A stretch of DNA of 36,409 nucleotides from Anaerolineae bacterium (GTDB taxonomy: Bacteria; Chloroflexota; Anaerolineae; UBA4142; SHND01): contig JAJVIA010000122.1 in assembly GCA_022072245.1 (NCBI GenBank), forward strand, positions 1 through 36,409, read 5' to 3'. Shown here piece by piece: positions 26,301-33,297 of the stretch. A program made the position numbers and the translations under genes. The notes under the pieces are model-generated. The model made no database searches. It was not told where the DNA came from and saw nothing but the letters and a program-made list of their open reading frames with translations. The stretch's first letter is position 1. The number at the start of each line of letters is the position of its first letter.

Positions 26301-28000
26301 AAATAAATGCCGCCAATTTGCGTCTGCAGCAGGCGCGCGGCGCGTTCGCAAATCGAATCGAGCAGCGACGGCAATTCGTCCGGCGTGGTCAATGCTGGAA
26401 CAACGGTTTGCCCGAGCTCGACTTGCTCCACACTCGCCCGCAGAGCCGCTTCCGCCTGTCGCCGCGCCTCCAATTCCGTTTGCAGCCGCGCCACCAATTG
26501 CGCGTTCGCAATCGCCAGCGCGCTGCGGTCCGCAAATTCTTGCAGCAAGATTTGGTCTTGAAGGGTATAAGGCGCGCCGTCGCGTTCACGCAGCACGCCT
26601 AACGCGCCCAAAATATCATGGCCCTGGCGAATCGGCACGACGAGATAGCTGGCTAAACCAAATTCAAGCACATAGTCGGTCAATGGCACAACCGGCAAGT
26701 TCGCGATCATCTCGGAAGTAAAGCGCGGAATCCATAACGGTTCGCCCGCCGTCACCACGCGGCCCAAAATTGGATGATCCGCCGGCAGCCGCGTATGCCC
26801 AAGCAATTCGCCAAACGCCGCTTCGCGTTCGCGCTGAATGTGCGCGAACGCTTTCGGTTCGACCCACGCCCCATCCGCCGACACGAGCGCCACGCTGCAC
26901 AAGTCGCCCAACGCGCCGCTGACGATACGCGTCACGCTGCGCAGGACCCCATTCAAATCGGCGCCAGCGCGCCCCAGCGCCGTGTTCAAATCTTGACGCA
27001 TCGCCGTCTGCAGCAGAGTCAACTGCATTTCATCTTGCGCCCGTTTGCGTTCCGTCACATCCACGAGCAAAATTAAAATCGCGGGCGCGCCGCGATATTC
27101 GATGCGATTCGCATTCGCTTCGAGCCAGCGCTCGCTGCGGTCGTGGCGCACAATGTGCAAAATAGAGTGAGAGGGAATCTTTTTGCCCGCGAGGCGATCC
27201 TGAATCCGCGCCGCCACGTCCGCGCGTTCGTCCGCATGAATCAACGCCGCCGTCTGTTCATTCGTCAAAGCAAGCAATTCGGCGACGGTATAACCAAACA
27301 ATTCCGCCGCCGCGCGATTCGCAAAGACATAGTGACCGCTTTGAAGAATGCCGACGCCGACCAGCGACTGGTCAACCAACGTGCGATACAAATTTTCCGA
27401 TTCTTTGCGCGCGGTAATATCTTGGACATGGCCCTCGAAATACGCCAGCGCGCCGCCCGCGTCGCGCGCCGCCCGCACATTGCTCAACGTCCACAGCAAA
27501 GAACCATCGCGGCGGCGCATTTGCGTTTCCATATTCGTGACCACGTCGTTTTTTTCCAATGCCGCAATCAGCGCCGCGCGCTCTTCAGGACGCGCATAAA
27601 ATTGACGGCCCAAATCTTGGATCTCGCGCATCATTTCCGGCACAGACGTAAAACCAAATAGCTCCGCCACATACTGATTCGCCATCAAGAAATGGCCGTC
27701 CACCGAGATTTGAAAAATGCCCACCGGCACATTTTCAAAAATCGCTCGATAGCGCGCTTTGAGCGCCGCCATTTCGCGCCACCGCCGCGCCGCATAAATG
27801 CCGACGCCGACGGTAAGCGCAAGGACAAAAACATACAAGCCGCCGCGCAGAGAGAGCGTCAAACCCAACGGGCGCAGCGCTGTCTCCGCCCAACCGGTGA
27901 CCAGCGTCAACAGCAGGCAGCTAAACGCTGCGGCAAAAACGAGAAACAGTTCAAGCCATTGCGGCGGAACCGTTTGCACAAAGCGAATTACGCGTCTCAT
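23357..28000 (-). CDS. Membrane-anchored sensor with two PAS and seven GAF domains, no output domain
   Basis: This 1547-residue protein has two transmembrane helices near the N-terminus (about 15-35 and 54-70), then PAS domains at about 83-200 and 204-320. A chain of roughly seven GAF domains continues to the C-terminus. GAF hallmarks recur: APLFWQGQVIGVIAL, APIRSGNQIAGMIAL and APMRMGEQVVGVIAV. No histidine kinase, GGDEF, EAL, phosphatase or response-regulator domain is present, and no frameshifted remnant follows the stop. It may act through a separate partner, such as a kinase encoded elsewhere. The ATG at 28000 replaces a TTG start at 28045. Neither has a strong ribosome binding site. A thioredoxin-like lipoprotein gene follows 119 nt downstream. 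Ligands of the GAF domains are unknown. Confidence 0.85.
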   Translation of the reverse strand: MRRVIRFVQTVPPQWLELFLVFAAAFSCLLLTLVTGWAETALRPLGLTLSLRGGLYVFVLALTVGVGIYAARRWREMAALKARYRAIFENVPVGIFQISVDGHFLMANQYVAELFGFTSVPEMMREIQDLGRQFYARPEERAALIAALEKNDVVTNMETQMRRRDGSLLWTLSNVRAARDAGGALAYFEGHVQDITARKESENLYRTLVDQSLVGVGILQSGHYVFANRAAAELFGYTVAELLALTNEQTAALIHADERADVAARIQDRLAGKKIPSHSILHIVRHDRSERWLEANANRIEYRGAPAILILLVDVTERKRAQDEMQLTLLQTAMRQDLNTALGRAGADLNGVLRSVTRIVSGALGDLCSVALVSADGAWVEPKAFAHIQREREAAFGELLGHTRLPADHPILGRVVTAGEPLWIPRFTSEMIANLPVVPLTDYVLEFGLASYLVVPIRQGHDILGALGVLRERDGAPYTLQDQILLQEFADRSALAIANAQLVARLQTELEARRQAEAALRASVEQVELGQTVVPALTTPDELPSLLDSICERAARLLQTQIGGIYLCEPLQQRVRVVANYNTSRDYRGVTLQYGEGAAGRVVVTGKPLQLANYQTWEGRAQAYRNSEFGSVLAAPLFWQGQVIGVIALNDAAGRVFTDREVKLLELFADQAALTVTAAHLQARVSAGRAGPLTQPALVALDVRAQLDAQTQEIFAHALRDAAALLNRVMDYDQALDEILEMVARSVPYETACVYLRQGARLQVVCARGFEKYGLGEWIQDFVLPADALNFLRLAETTKPLLISDGELWEGWATAHATTPLRSHLVAPIRSGNQIAGMIALDSQAANYYHEEDGVRLAAFADLAAAALNNAELLRQAERRAQQLSLLYDAGLTLNRVLNSRTQLEFLFQIARRMLRTDRIVFMRYAPQENNLYFEMGVGLPADTQTSLRARVFSVTRSEGLEGWVAQRRLPALVQDVTTDARWLALDDTVVKAALAVPIEHENELRGVLVALSYQADAFNAQDERMLILLGNQVTAAMELTRLFEAQTHRQRELEILREASLAFAATFDRATLISQILDYALRLAPAMNAHLFLYDDNRLLFGGAKWLDKALDKKLFEPREDGLSYAVARGGAMIVVDRVDTHPLFVERRWGGALVGLPLRSGDHVRAVLNVAYRQPHHFEPAELRALQLLSDQAAIALENARNYAETQRQLHDAQLLHRTGQALTRAMSLQEMLERLADFFMEAVSVQACCISMLDVTHNHLVVMLDRDPILASREAPGVRYQISDFAYLQEFLQKQQTLILQRDAPALTPQVAANMDSFFWKSVLILPLLAGPEVIGVVELAEQRARRDFSRAEIRLTESLSHQAAGALLHARLLEQMNRRVQELAALNRIAYRVSGANSLDALTAIIEEETLALLPSEIFFIALYDAARNRAFFQRIFEDGQYLPPFEWDLEPSLTRHVIQTKRVLRLNDHFSEAPPENAPRYYGEGKEHRSWLGAPMRMGEQVVGVIAVENIRPFAYGPAEEQLLQTIADQVAVAVERVRETA

Positions 28001-28111
28001 TTTCGAACGAAAGGATAAGCGTCGCGTAGGCGCGAGAGCGAGCAAATCCGCAAGCGCAAAGCGAACCGATGCGTTTGCGATTTGCGAATAATCATCGGAT
28101 GAAATTCCAAA

Positions 28112-29053
28112 TTAGGGCAGCGGCGTCACGACGCCATCCCAGCGAAAGGACGCGCGCGCCGTTTGGCTGCTTGCGACGCCGGTCGCGCTCAGGACATACA
28201 TTCCAAACGGCGCGCCGGGCGTCACGAACGAGGAATAATTGACGACGCCATCCTTGTCCGCTTGAAGCGTCGTCAACGTTCGGGACGCGGCGCTGGGCGC
28301 GGTCAGACGGATTACCACATTTTCTTGCGGCGTAAATCCGCCCGCGTGAATTTCAAAAACAGGCGTGGCAAAACTGATAGGATTGCTGGAGCGATGATTT
28401 TGGATACCGCCCCAAAAGGTGAGCGTGTTGTACGATTCGCGGCCGGTGGCGAGGCCGCGCGCGGTGAATAAATAGGGCCCGTACAACGAATCTTGCGCGA
28501 GGTAAATTGGAAAGGCGAGATTGCCCCACGGGTCGGCTTGCGCGTTCGGCAAGCGATGAATTTGCGCGGACGGATCGGTCATGTACACGACGACGGTTTC
28601 ACTCGAACCGTATCCTTGCGCGTTGTAATTCACCGCCGTGCCGCCGGGGCTGCCGAGCAAAACGGCGCTGCACGCGCACGGCGCAAGCGGATAACCGCCG
28701 CCGCCAATCGAAAAGGACGCGGTGTATTCGCGTCCGCTGCTCAAACCTTGCGCGCTCGCAAAAAAGCCGCCCGTCCCCCACGTCACATCGGGCCGAAATT
28801 CAAATTCAATCGCCCCATTCGCATCCGCCGTGTATTGGCCCTGACCGACGCGCCATTGATACGGTTTGTTGACCCACGTGTCCACGCGTTCGCCCGGCGC
28901 AAAGCCGCTTGCATGAACGGTGTAGGCGGTGTCATAATCGCCGCTATACGGCGTAACCCACATGCCCGCCGCCCAAGCCAGCGCGGCGCCGCCCAGAAAC
29001 GCGCTCACCGCCAATAAAATTGACAATGCGCGCCATTTGAAAATTTTCGCCAT
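28112..29053 (-). CDS. Secreted protein with three Ig-like repeats
   Basis: This 313-residue protein has a signal peptide (about 1-28, AWA then AG) and three related segments of about 90 residues. Each begins with a beta strand leading to a GF.P.E.V motif (SGFAPGERVDTW, AQGYGSSETVVVY, GGFTPQENVVIR). Each ends in a G.Y.F.A.GL-like stretch followed by a Ser/Thr-rich strand (TARGLATGRESY, SATGVASSQTAR). This looks like tandem beta-sandwich domains of an exported surface or matrix protein. I do not recognise a named family. The ribosome binding site GAGG lies 7 nt before the ATG. It is 12 nt downstream of the ABM monooxygenase gene and shares its promoter. No catalytic residues can be assigned. 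Confidence 0.75.
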   Translation of the reverse strand: MAKIFKWRALSILLAVSAFLGGAALAWAAGMWVTPYSGDYDTAYTVHASGFAPGERVDTWVNKPYQWRVGQGQYTADANGAIEFEFRPDVTWGTGGFFASAQGLSSGREYTASFSIGGGGYPLAPCACSAVLLGSPGGTAVNYNAQGYGSSETVVVYMTDPSAQIHRLPNAQADPWGNLAFPIYLAQDSLYGPYLFTARGLATGRESYNTLTFWGGIQNHRSSNPISFATPVFEIHAGGFTPQENVVIRLTAPSAASRTLTTLQADKDGVVNYSSFVTPGAPFGMYVLSATGVASSQTARASFRWDGVVTPLP

Positions 29054-29065
29054 ATAGCCGCCTCG

Positions 29066-29353
29066 TTAAAATAATTGCGTGAATGTTTCCAGGCGCGGCG
29101 CTTCCGCCAACATGCCCGCCGTCGCCTCCTGCCAATTTTGATAATGTTCCATTTGCAAATGCAATTCGGCGTCGGCGCGCGAATTGAACAGGGCGGATAA
29201 AATAAATTGCGTGGGGAATTGTTCGTTACGCAACGCTTCAAAACGGCGACAACCGCGTTCGCGCAGCGACGCATGCGCCATCTCCAATGTTGTCACCATG
29301 AATGGCTCAACCTGTTCCGCCAACACATTCACCCACATCAACAGGATCAGCAT
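29066..29353 (-). CDS. Antibiotic biosynthesis monooxygenase (ABM) family protein
   Basis: This 95-residue dimeric alpha/beta-barrel type protein matches the ABM/LsrG-like family. It shows the opening strand MLILLMWVNV, the E.VEPFM helix, the S.RERGCRRFEAL segment, and the HL...HY..W motif (LHLQMEHYQNW) near the C-terminal half. Members act as cofactor-free monooxygenases, heme-degrading enzymes or isomerases, and the substrate here is unknown. The family has many small stress-response proteins. It is the first gene after a strong promoter, and AAAGGA lies 9 nt before the ATG. The 12-nt gap to the secreted-repeat gene indicates one operon, although the two products share no evident pathway. 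Confidence 0.88.
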   Translation of the reverse strand: MLILLMWVNVLAEQVEPFMVTTLEMAHASLRERGCRRFEALRNEQFPTQFILSALFNSRADAELHLQMEHYQNWQEATAGMLAEAPRLETFTQLF

Positions 29354-29401
29354 AGGTTTTTATCCTTTCGGTCAACCGCCTTGCGTATCGCGTCACGGCA
29401 C

Positions 29402-29430
29402 AGTATAAACAATCTGCGCGGGCGGGTCAA
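29402..29430 (-). promoter_or_regulatory. Strong promoter of the ABM-secreted protein operon
   Basis: On the minus strand TTGACC (29425-29430) and TATACT (29402-29407) are spaced by 17 nt, near consensus for the housekeeping sigma factor. The predicted start near 29395 gives a leader of about 42 nt before the ATG at 29353. The -35 box lies only 10 nt from the preceding gene's terminator. Confidence 0.68.
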
Positions 29431-29440
29431 TCGAAAATAA

Positions 29441-29478
29441 CAAGACCCTAAGGGTTTTTGGAAACCCTTAGGGTCTTG
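29441..29478 (-). terminator. Perfect 17-bp hairpin terminator after the large LysM gene
   Basis: CAAGACCCTAAGGGTTT (29441-29457) pairs perfectly with AAACCCTTAGGGTCTTG (29462-29478) around a 4-nt loop. On the minus strand it follows the stop codon at 29504 and is trailed by a T-rich stretch (TTATTTT). The arms contain the palindromic core CCCTAAGGG. The exact symmetry suggests a conserved mobile terminator-type repeat rather than chance. Confidence 0.8.
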
Positions 29479-29503
29479 CATTTTACTTGCGCACAATACG
29501 CGG

Positions 29504-31495
29504 TTATTGCAGTGTCGTATCTCCGACGTTGATGGATTTGATTAAATCCTGAATCAAAACCAAATCCGGCGCATACGCCGCATCATTCAAACCGTTCATT
29601 GCGCTGACGAGATTTTTCAAATACGTGTCGTAATTTTTTGCCCACTCGTCATAGCTCTGGTTGCCAAACGCGTCTTCGGCGCGCTTGGGCAGCAGCGTCG
29701 TGTTCAAGGGATAAAAAACTGCGACATAATACTTGGCGTCGCCGGTCAGCCCTTGAAACGTGTAAAAAATCTGATTCGATTGTACGGGCGAAGCGTCTTG
29801 GGCATAATATGTAACGAACGCGATGCCCGAACCGTTTTGGAAATCTACATATTGCGGTTTGACCTGAAACACTTGCGCGGCAGGAATCGGCGGGAGAACC
29901 GGAATGCCCTTTTCAAACGTCGTCGGTTTTTCTTGCAACATCTTTTTCAACGCGTCAACGCTTGCGGCGGTGGACGGGTCGAGTTTCGCCCAATCGTCCG
30001 TTTTGTACACCAACACTTGCGCCAAATTGGGATTGAAATAGGTTTCCGCTTTTTGTCCGTCAAACATAAAGCGAATGGACGCAGGCATCCCACCGCCCAA
30101 CGCGGGACCCTCAGCCACCGGCAGCGCTGTCGTCGTTTCGCCTTGCGCGGTTTTAGCCAGCTGCGCGTCGAAAGCGAAACTCACGCCGCCATACTCGGCT
30201 GTTTGCGTCACGCCCGACGGCGTTCGCTCCAACGTCAAACCATCTGAACCGTAACCTGCCGCCACCGGGTCTTGCAAAACGAGTTTGGCGACAATGACGG
30301 GTTTATCTTCTGGCGTCAGCAACTCTTGCTTGAACACCAGTTTGGGTTGACCATTCGCCAGCGTCACATTGACGAATTCGCCGTCCAACTCCCACGAACC
30401 TTTTTCCACCATCGGTTCGCCTTTGCCAATGAATTGCGTCGTCATGACGGCTGTATCGTCTTGATTCAATTCCAAAACAATCACGCGGCCCACCGCATCG
30501 GCGGCGGGCAATTGCGCGGTATAGCGCCCGGCGGTTTGGTCATGCATAATTGACGCGGGCGTTACGGGTTCGACGGGCGCGTGATATTTGGTAAAGGTAA
30601 GGTCGGTGCCCCACAGATCTTTATCATACGCCAAGCCGCGCAAGTTTTCGCCCTGAATTTGAAACACGTACGTTTCGTCCAACGCGGCGTCGTTTTGTTT
30701 GGTGAGATGCACCGTAAGAATCGGCGCGTTCGTATCCTTGTCCGTGCCAAGTTCCCACGTGCCTGTTTGCAAAATAAAGGATTTGTCGCTGTTTTTGGTC
30801 AGCCCCATCTCCGCTTGAAGATTTGGAAACAACGTCAACGCATTGAGCGTCAGGGCGCCGTCCGCGCTCTGCCGATTTGCGAGGTACAAACCGGAATGGA
30901 ACGCGACATCGGGCGCGGTTTTGACATACACGAGGCCCGGCAAGGTCGTCGAAGCGAGATTGCCATCTTGCAGTTTGAACGCCATCGTTTCCTGCGTCGG
31001 CTTGCCGCCCTGTTCGGTCAATTTCACCAGAACCGTTGCGCCGTCTTGCGTCCAAGTTCCTTTGGCGGGAATTTCCGCTTTGGCGACATAATTCATCAGA
31101 TATTGCGCCTGGCCGTCGCCGCCCAAAATGAGCGTTTCAATCAACGCTCTGGCGTCGGCGGCGGGACTGACGGCGGTATAAACGCCCGCCGCGTCATGGT
31201 CCGACGTCGCTTTGGCGGCAGGGATGCACAATTTTTGTCCGACCTCGATTTTGTTCGGGTCTGTTATCGTGGTGAATGACGAATCGGTTTTCGCCGCCTC
31301 ATTCGTCGCCGTCACGATGGCGTCATACGCTTTGGCATCGCCCAAAAATTTTTGCGCGATGGTCGAGAGCCAATCGCCTGCCTGAACCACATACGTTTGT
31401 TCGCATTGCGCGTTTTGCGCGGACGCTTGCGCCATGGGCGCAAACAGCGCGGCGGTGAGAACGCTCAAGAGTAGAAAAATTTTTAATCGAGACAT
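29504..31495 (-). CDS. Secreted LysM protein with NlpE-like repeats
   Basis: This 663-residue protein has a signal peptide (about 1-26, cleaved after ASA). One LysM peptidoglycan-binding domain follows (about 33-95: YVVQAGDWLSTIAQKFLGD to KIEVGQKLCIP). Repeats like the NlpE N-terminal barrel come next: AGVYTAVSPAADARA near 105 and AGRYTAQLPAADAVG near 330, each followed by a charged strand pair, with a more diverged copy between. A C-terminal domain of unknown type ends the protein (about 475-663). NlpE senses envelope or copper stress in E. coli. Here the CxxC of NlpE is replaced by AAD, so metal binding is unlikely. ATG at 31495 is used because GGGAG lies 5 nt upstream. It is paralogous to its upstream neighbour and likely acts in the envelope. 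Confidence 0.82.
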   Translation of the reverse strand: MSRLKIFLLLSVLTAALFAPMAQASAQNAQCEQTYVVQAGDWLSTIAQKFLGDAKAYDAIVTATNEAAKTDSSFTTITDPNKIEVGQKLCIPAAKATSDHDAAGVYTAVSPAADARALIETLILGGDGQAQYLMNYVAKAEIPAKGTWTQDGATVLVKLTEQGGKPTQETMAFKLQDGNLASTTLPGLVYVKTAPDVAFHSGLYLANRQSADGALTLNALTLFPNLQAEMGLTKNSDKSFILQTGTWELGTDKDTNAPILTVHLTKQNDAALDETYVFQIQGENLRGLAYDKDLWGTDLTFTKYHAPVEPVTPASIMHDQTAGRYTAQLPAADAVGRVIVLELNQDDTAVMTTQFIGKGEPMVEKGSWELDGEFVNVTLANGQPKLVFKQELLTPEDKPVIVAKLVLQDPVAAGYGSDGLTLERTPSGVTQTAEYGGVSFAFDAQLAKTAQGETTTALPVAEGPALGGGMPASIRFMFDGQKAETYFNPNLAQVLVYKTDDWAKLDPSTAASVDALKKMLQEKPTTFEKGIPVLPPIPAAQVFQVKPQYVDFQNGSGIAFVTYYAQDASPVQSNQIFYTFQGLTGDAKYYVAVFYPLNTTLLPKRAEDAFGNQSYDEWAKNYDTYLKNLVSAMNGLNDAAYAPDLVLIQDLIKSINVGDTTLQ

Positions 31496-31506
31496 ACCAT
31501 CTCCCA

Positions 31507-31536
31507 TTTATACTAACGCGGAGCAGAGAAATACAA
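31507..31536 (-). promoter_or_regulatory. Possible promoter of the large LysM gene
   Basis: On the minus strand TTGTAT (31531-31536) and TATAAA (31507-31512) are spaced by 18 nt. The leader to the ATG at 31495 would be only about 5-12 nt. The -35 overlaps the edge of the hairpin at 31536-31570. Confidence 0.4.
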
Positions 31537-31570
31537 ACGCGCCAGCTGTCAGAGCAACAGCTGGCGCGTT
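31536..31570. terminator. 14-bp hairpin between the two LysM genes
   Basis: AACGCGCCAGCTGT (31536-31549) and ACAGCTGGCGCGTT (31557-31570) form a perfect 14-bp stem with a 7-nt loop, just beyond the stop of the minus-strand gene ending at 31582. On that strand the trailing sequence TGTATTTC is only moderately T-rich. On the plus strand a better T run follows after 5 nt. It most likely ends the LysM-YbaY transcript. Confidence 0.7.
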
Positions 31571-31581
31571 GCTTGATTTTT

Positions 31582-33105
31582 TTATTGCGTGGGCGGTTCG
31601 ACAACGATTTCGACGCCGCTCATCGGCGCGCCATTCGTCAACACCGCGACGCCGTTGCTGTTTTTGAACAACAACTTGCCGTCGGCGGAAATGAACGCTT
31701 GCGCAACGTATTTGGCGCTCGCCTGAATTTGCGAACCGGCGTACGGAATGGCAAATTCAAGCGGAACCTGTTTGCCGTGCGTCGTGAACGAAACGCCGCT
31801 CAGATATTTTGCGGGCGCGTTCGCATCCGTCACATCCACGAGATACACTTCGACGACGGCGTTATCGGGCAGCGCGATTTTTTGCAGATAGCTCACGGTA
31901 CCGGTGACGACGCCGGTCGCGCGATAAAGCGTCGGCGGATTTCCGCCGTACACGCCCTGGTCGTACTGCGTCGCGGTCAAGGTATCGCCATTGAGTTGGA
32001 ACGTAAAAGCGTCGTTGATATTGCGGTCATCGCTCTTGGTGAACGTAACCATCGCCGTATTTTCGGCGGTTTGCGCCCATGTGCCGGTCGCGGTCACGAT
32101 GCCCTTGCCGACATAATTGTTGCTCAAGGTCGCTTCGCCGCCTTCAGCCAACTCCATCGTGCGGAGCAAAGCGGACGCATCCGCCGCGGGCGAGGACGAA
32201 AGCCACATGCCGGCAAAACCTGTGCCGACGGCAGGCGTGGCGACGGCGCCGGGCGTTGTCGGCGCGGCGGTTGCGCTTGGCGTTGTCGGCGCGGGCGCTT
32301 GCGTTTCGACCAATGCGCCGGCGGCGTCAATGGTGAAATACTTGGTGACGGGAACCGAGGGTTCCGTCGTCATGGCTTCGCCTTCTTTGCGGTCCAGATA
32401 ATCCACCTTGACGGTGTTGTTGTCAAAGGCGATGGCGTTCACTTTGATGCGGTCGCCCAAAAGTTTGGTCATGCCGGTTCCGGGCTGGCCATTATTGTTC
32501 GGCACAACGGCGAGATTGTAAAACGTGCCGCTGCCGCCGCCGCTGGTAATCAATACCGCCGCCGCATACGCTTTACCGTTGATGGTTCCATTCGCCAACG
32601 GTTCCGCGATTTGCGCGGTATATTTCGACGCGCTGCCGGGCGCGACTTCGACTTCGGCTTTGCCGTCTTGTAACGTAATCGAACCGCCGGGCGCGTCCTG
32701 CACTTGGTAGGTCGCATTGCCCAACTGCGCGAGCGTCAAGGGCGCAACGGCGGGCGCTGTTGCAGGCGCGGGCGTCGTGGCGGCGGGCGCCGTCGTCGCG
32801 CCGCCGGCTTTGGCGGGAATGCACAATTTCCAACCGACTTCGAGAACGTTCGGGTCGGCAATGGCGGCATAGCTGGAATCTACTTTGTTTGCCGCGTTCG
32901 TTGCATCGGCGATTTGTTGATAGAGACTGTTACTGCCGAGAAATTTTTGCGCGAGCGCGCCGAGCGTATCGCCCGAAACTACCGTATAAGTTTCCGCGCA
33001 GCTCGCCGCTTGCGCGTTGGTTTGAGCGTAGGCGAAACGCGCGCCGGCTAGAAATAGCGCGGCGACGAGAAAGGCGCTCACGAGTGCAACTTGCTTGGAT
33101 TTCAC
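31582..33105 (-). CDS. Secreted LysM - NlpE-like - YbaY/YscW-like protein
   Basis: This 507-residue protein has a signal peptide (about 1-27, cleaved after AYA). A LysM domain spans about 38-98 (YTVVSGDTLGALAQKFLG to VLEVGWKLCIP), followed by a Thr/Pro/Ala linker. A middle beta-rich region is followed by a second linker and one NlpE-like repeat near 298-395 (AGMWLSSSPAADASA). The C-terminus (about 397-507: VTGTVSYLQKIALPDNAVVEV to GVEIVVEP) resembles the YbaY/YscW lipoprotein domain, with the typical IALP, FAIPY and DGKLLF blocks. The start is GTG at 33105, supported by GGAGG 8 nt upstream. It is a likely paralogue of the LysM gene 86 nt downstream. It probably binds peptidoglycan and works in envelope homeostasis. 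Its leader holds a terminator-like hairpin. Confidence 0.85.
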   Translation of the reverse strand: MKSKQVALVSAFLVAALFLAGARFAYAQTNAQAASCAETYTVVSGDTLGALAQKFLGSNSLYQQIADATNAANKVDSSYAAIADPNVLEVGWKLCIPAKAGGATTAPAATTPAPATAPAVAPLTLAQLGNATYQVQDAPGGSITLQDGKAEVEVAPGSASKYTAQIAEPLANGTINGKAYAAAVLITSGGGSGTFYNLAVVPNNNGQPGTGMTKLLGDRIKVNAIAFDNNTVKVDYLDRKEGEAMTTEPSVPVTKYFTIDAAGALVETQAPAPTTPSATAAPTTPGAVATPAVGTGFAGMWLSSSPAADASALLRTMELAEGGEATLSNNYVGKGIVTATGTWAQTAENTAMVTFTKSDDRNINDAFTFQLNGDTLTATQYDQGVYGGNPPTLYRATGVVTGTVSYLQKIALPDNAVVEVYLVDVTDANAPAKYLSGVSFTTHGKQVPLEFAIPYAGSQIQASAKYVAQAFISADGKLLFKNSNGVAVLTNGAPMSGVEIVVEPPTQ

Positions 33106-33155
33106 TAAAAAACCTCCGTTTGATTAAGCGGCAACTCTGTTTCGAGCGCTGCCGC

Positions 33156-33186
33156 AAAAAAACGGCGGGCAAGTACCCCCGCCGTT
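33156..33186 (-). terminator. Terminator-like hairpin in the LysM-YbaY leader, candidate attenuator
   Basis: On the minus strand a 9-bp stem (AACGGCGGG with CCCGCCGTT, plus coordinates 33178-33186 and 33161-33169) is followed directly by a run of seven T. It lies between a promoter-like pair at 33213-33240 and the GTG at 33105. It either ends the FAD oxidoreductase transcript (stop at 33298) or attenuates the LysM transcript. A second 6-bp hairpin (GCGGCA with TGCCGC, 33128-33155) follows immediately. Confidence 0.72.
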
Positions 33187-33212
33187 GGGTCGTTGTTTTT
33201 GATTACTCGCCC

Positions 33213-33240
33213 ATTATACGCGGTTAGCAGCTTGGCGCAA
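33213..33240 (-). promoter_or_regulatory. Promoter-like site upstream of the LysM-YbaY gene
   Basis: On the minus strand TTGCGC (33235-33240) and a perfect TATAAT (33213-33218) are spaced by 16 nt. The predicted start near 33206 gives a leader of about 100 nt that includes the hairpin at 33156-33186. Confidence 0.5.
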
Positions 33241-33297
33241 AAATAGGACGCCTTGGGGTTTTTCTTTGTTCCGCGCCGCGCCGCGCCCAAACTATTT

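Noticed and set aside
28001-28111. Possible hairpin of CGCAAG/TTTGCG words upstream of the multi-GAF gene
   Set aside because: The arms align only with bulges and shifts, no T run follows, and no promoter could be placed with confidence.
31573-32673. 366-aa plus-strand ORF over the LysM-YbaY gene
   Set aside because: It is antisense to a protein with a signal peptide, a LysM domain and a GGAGG site, and its own translation is Arg/Gly-rich without motifs.
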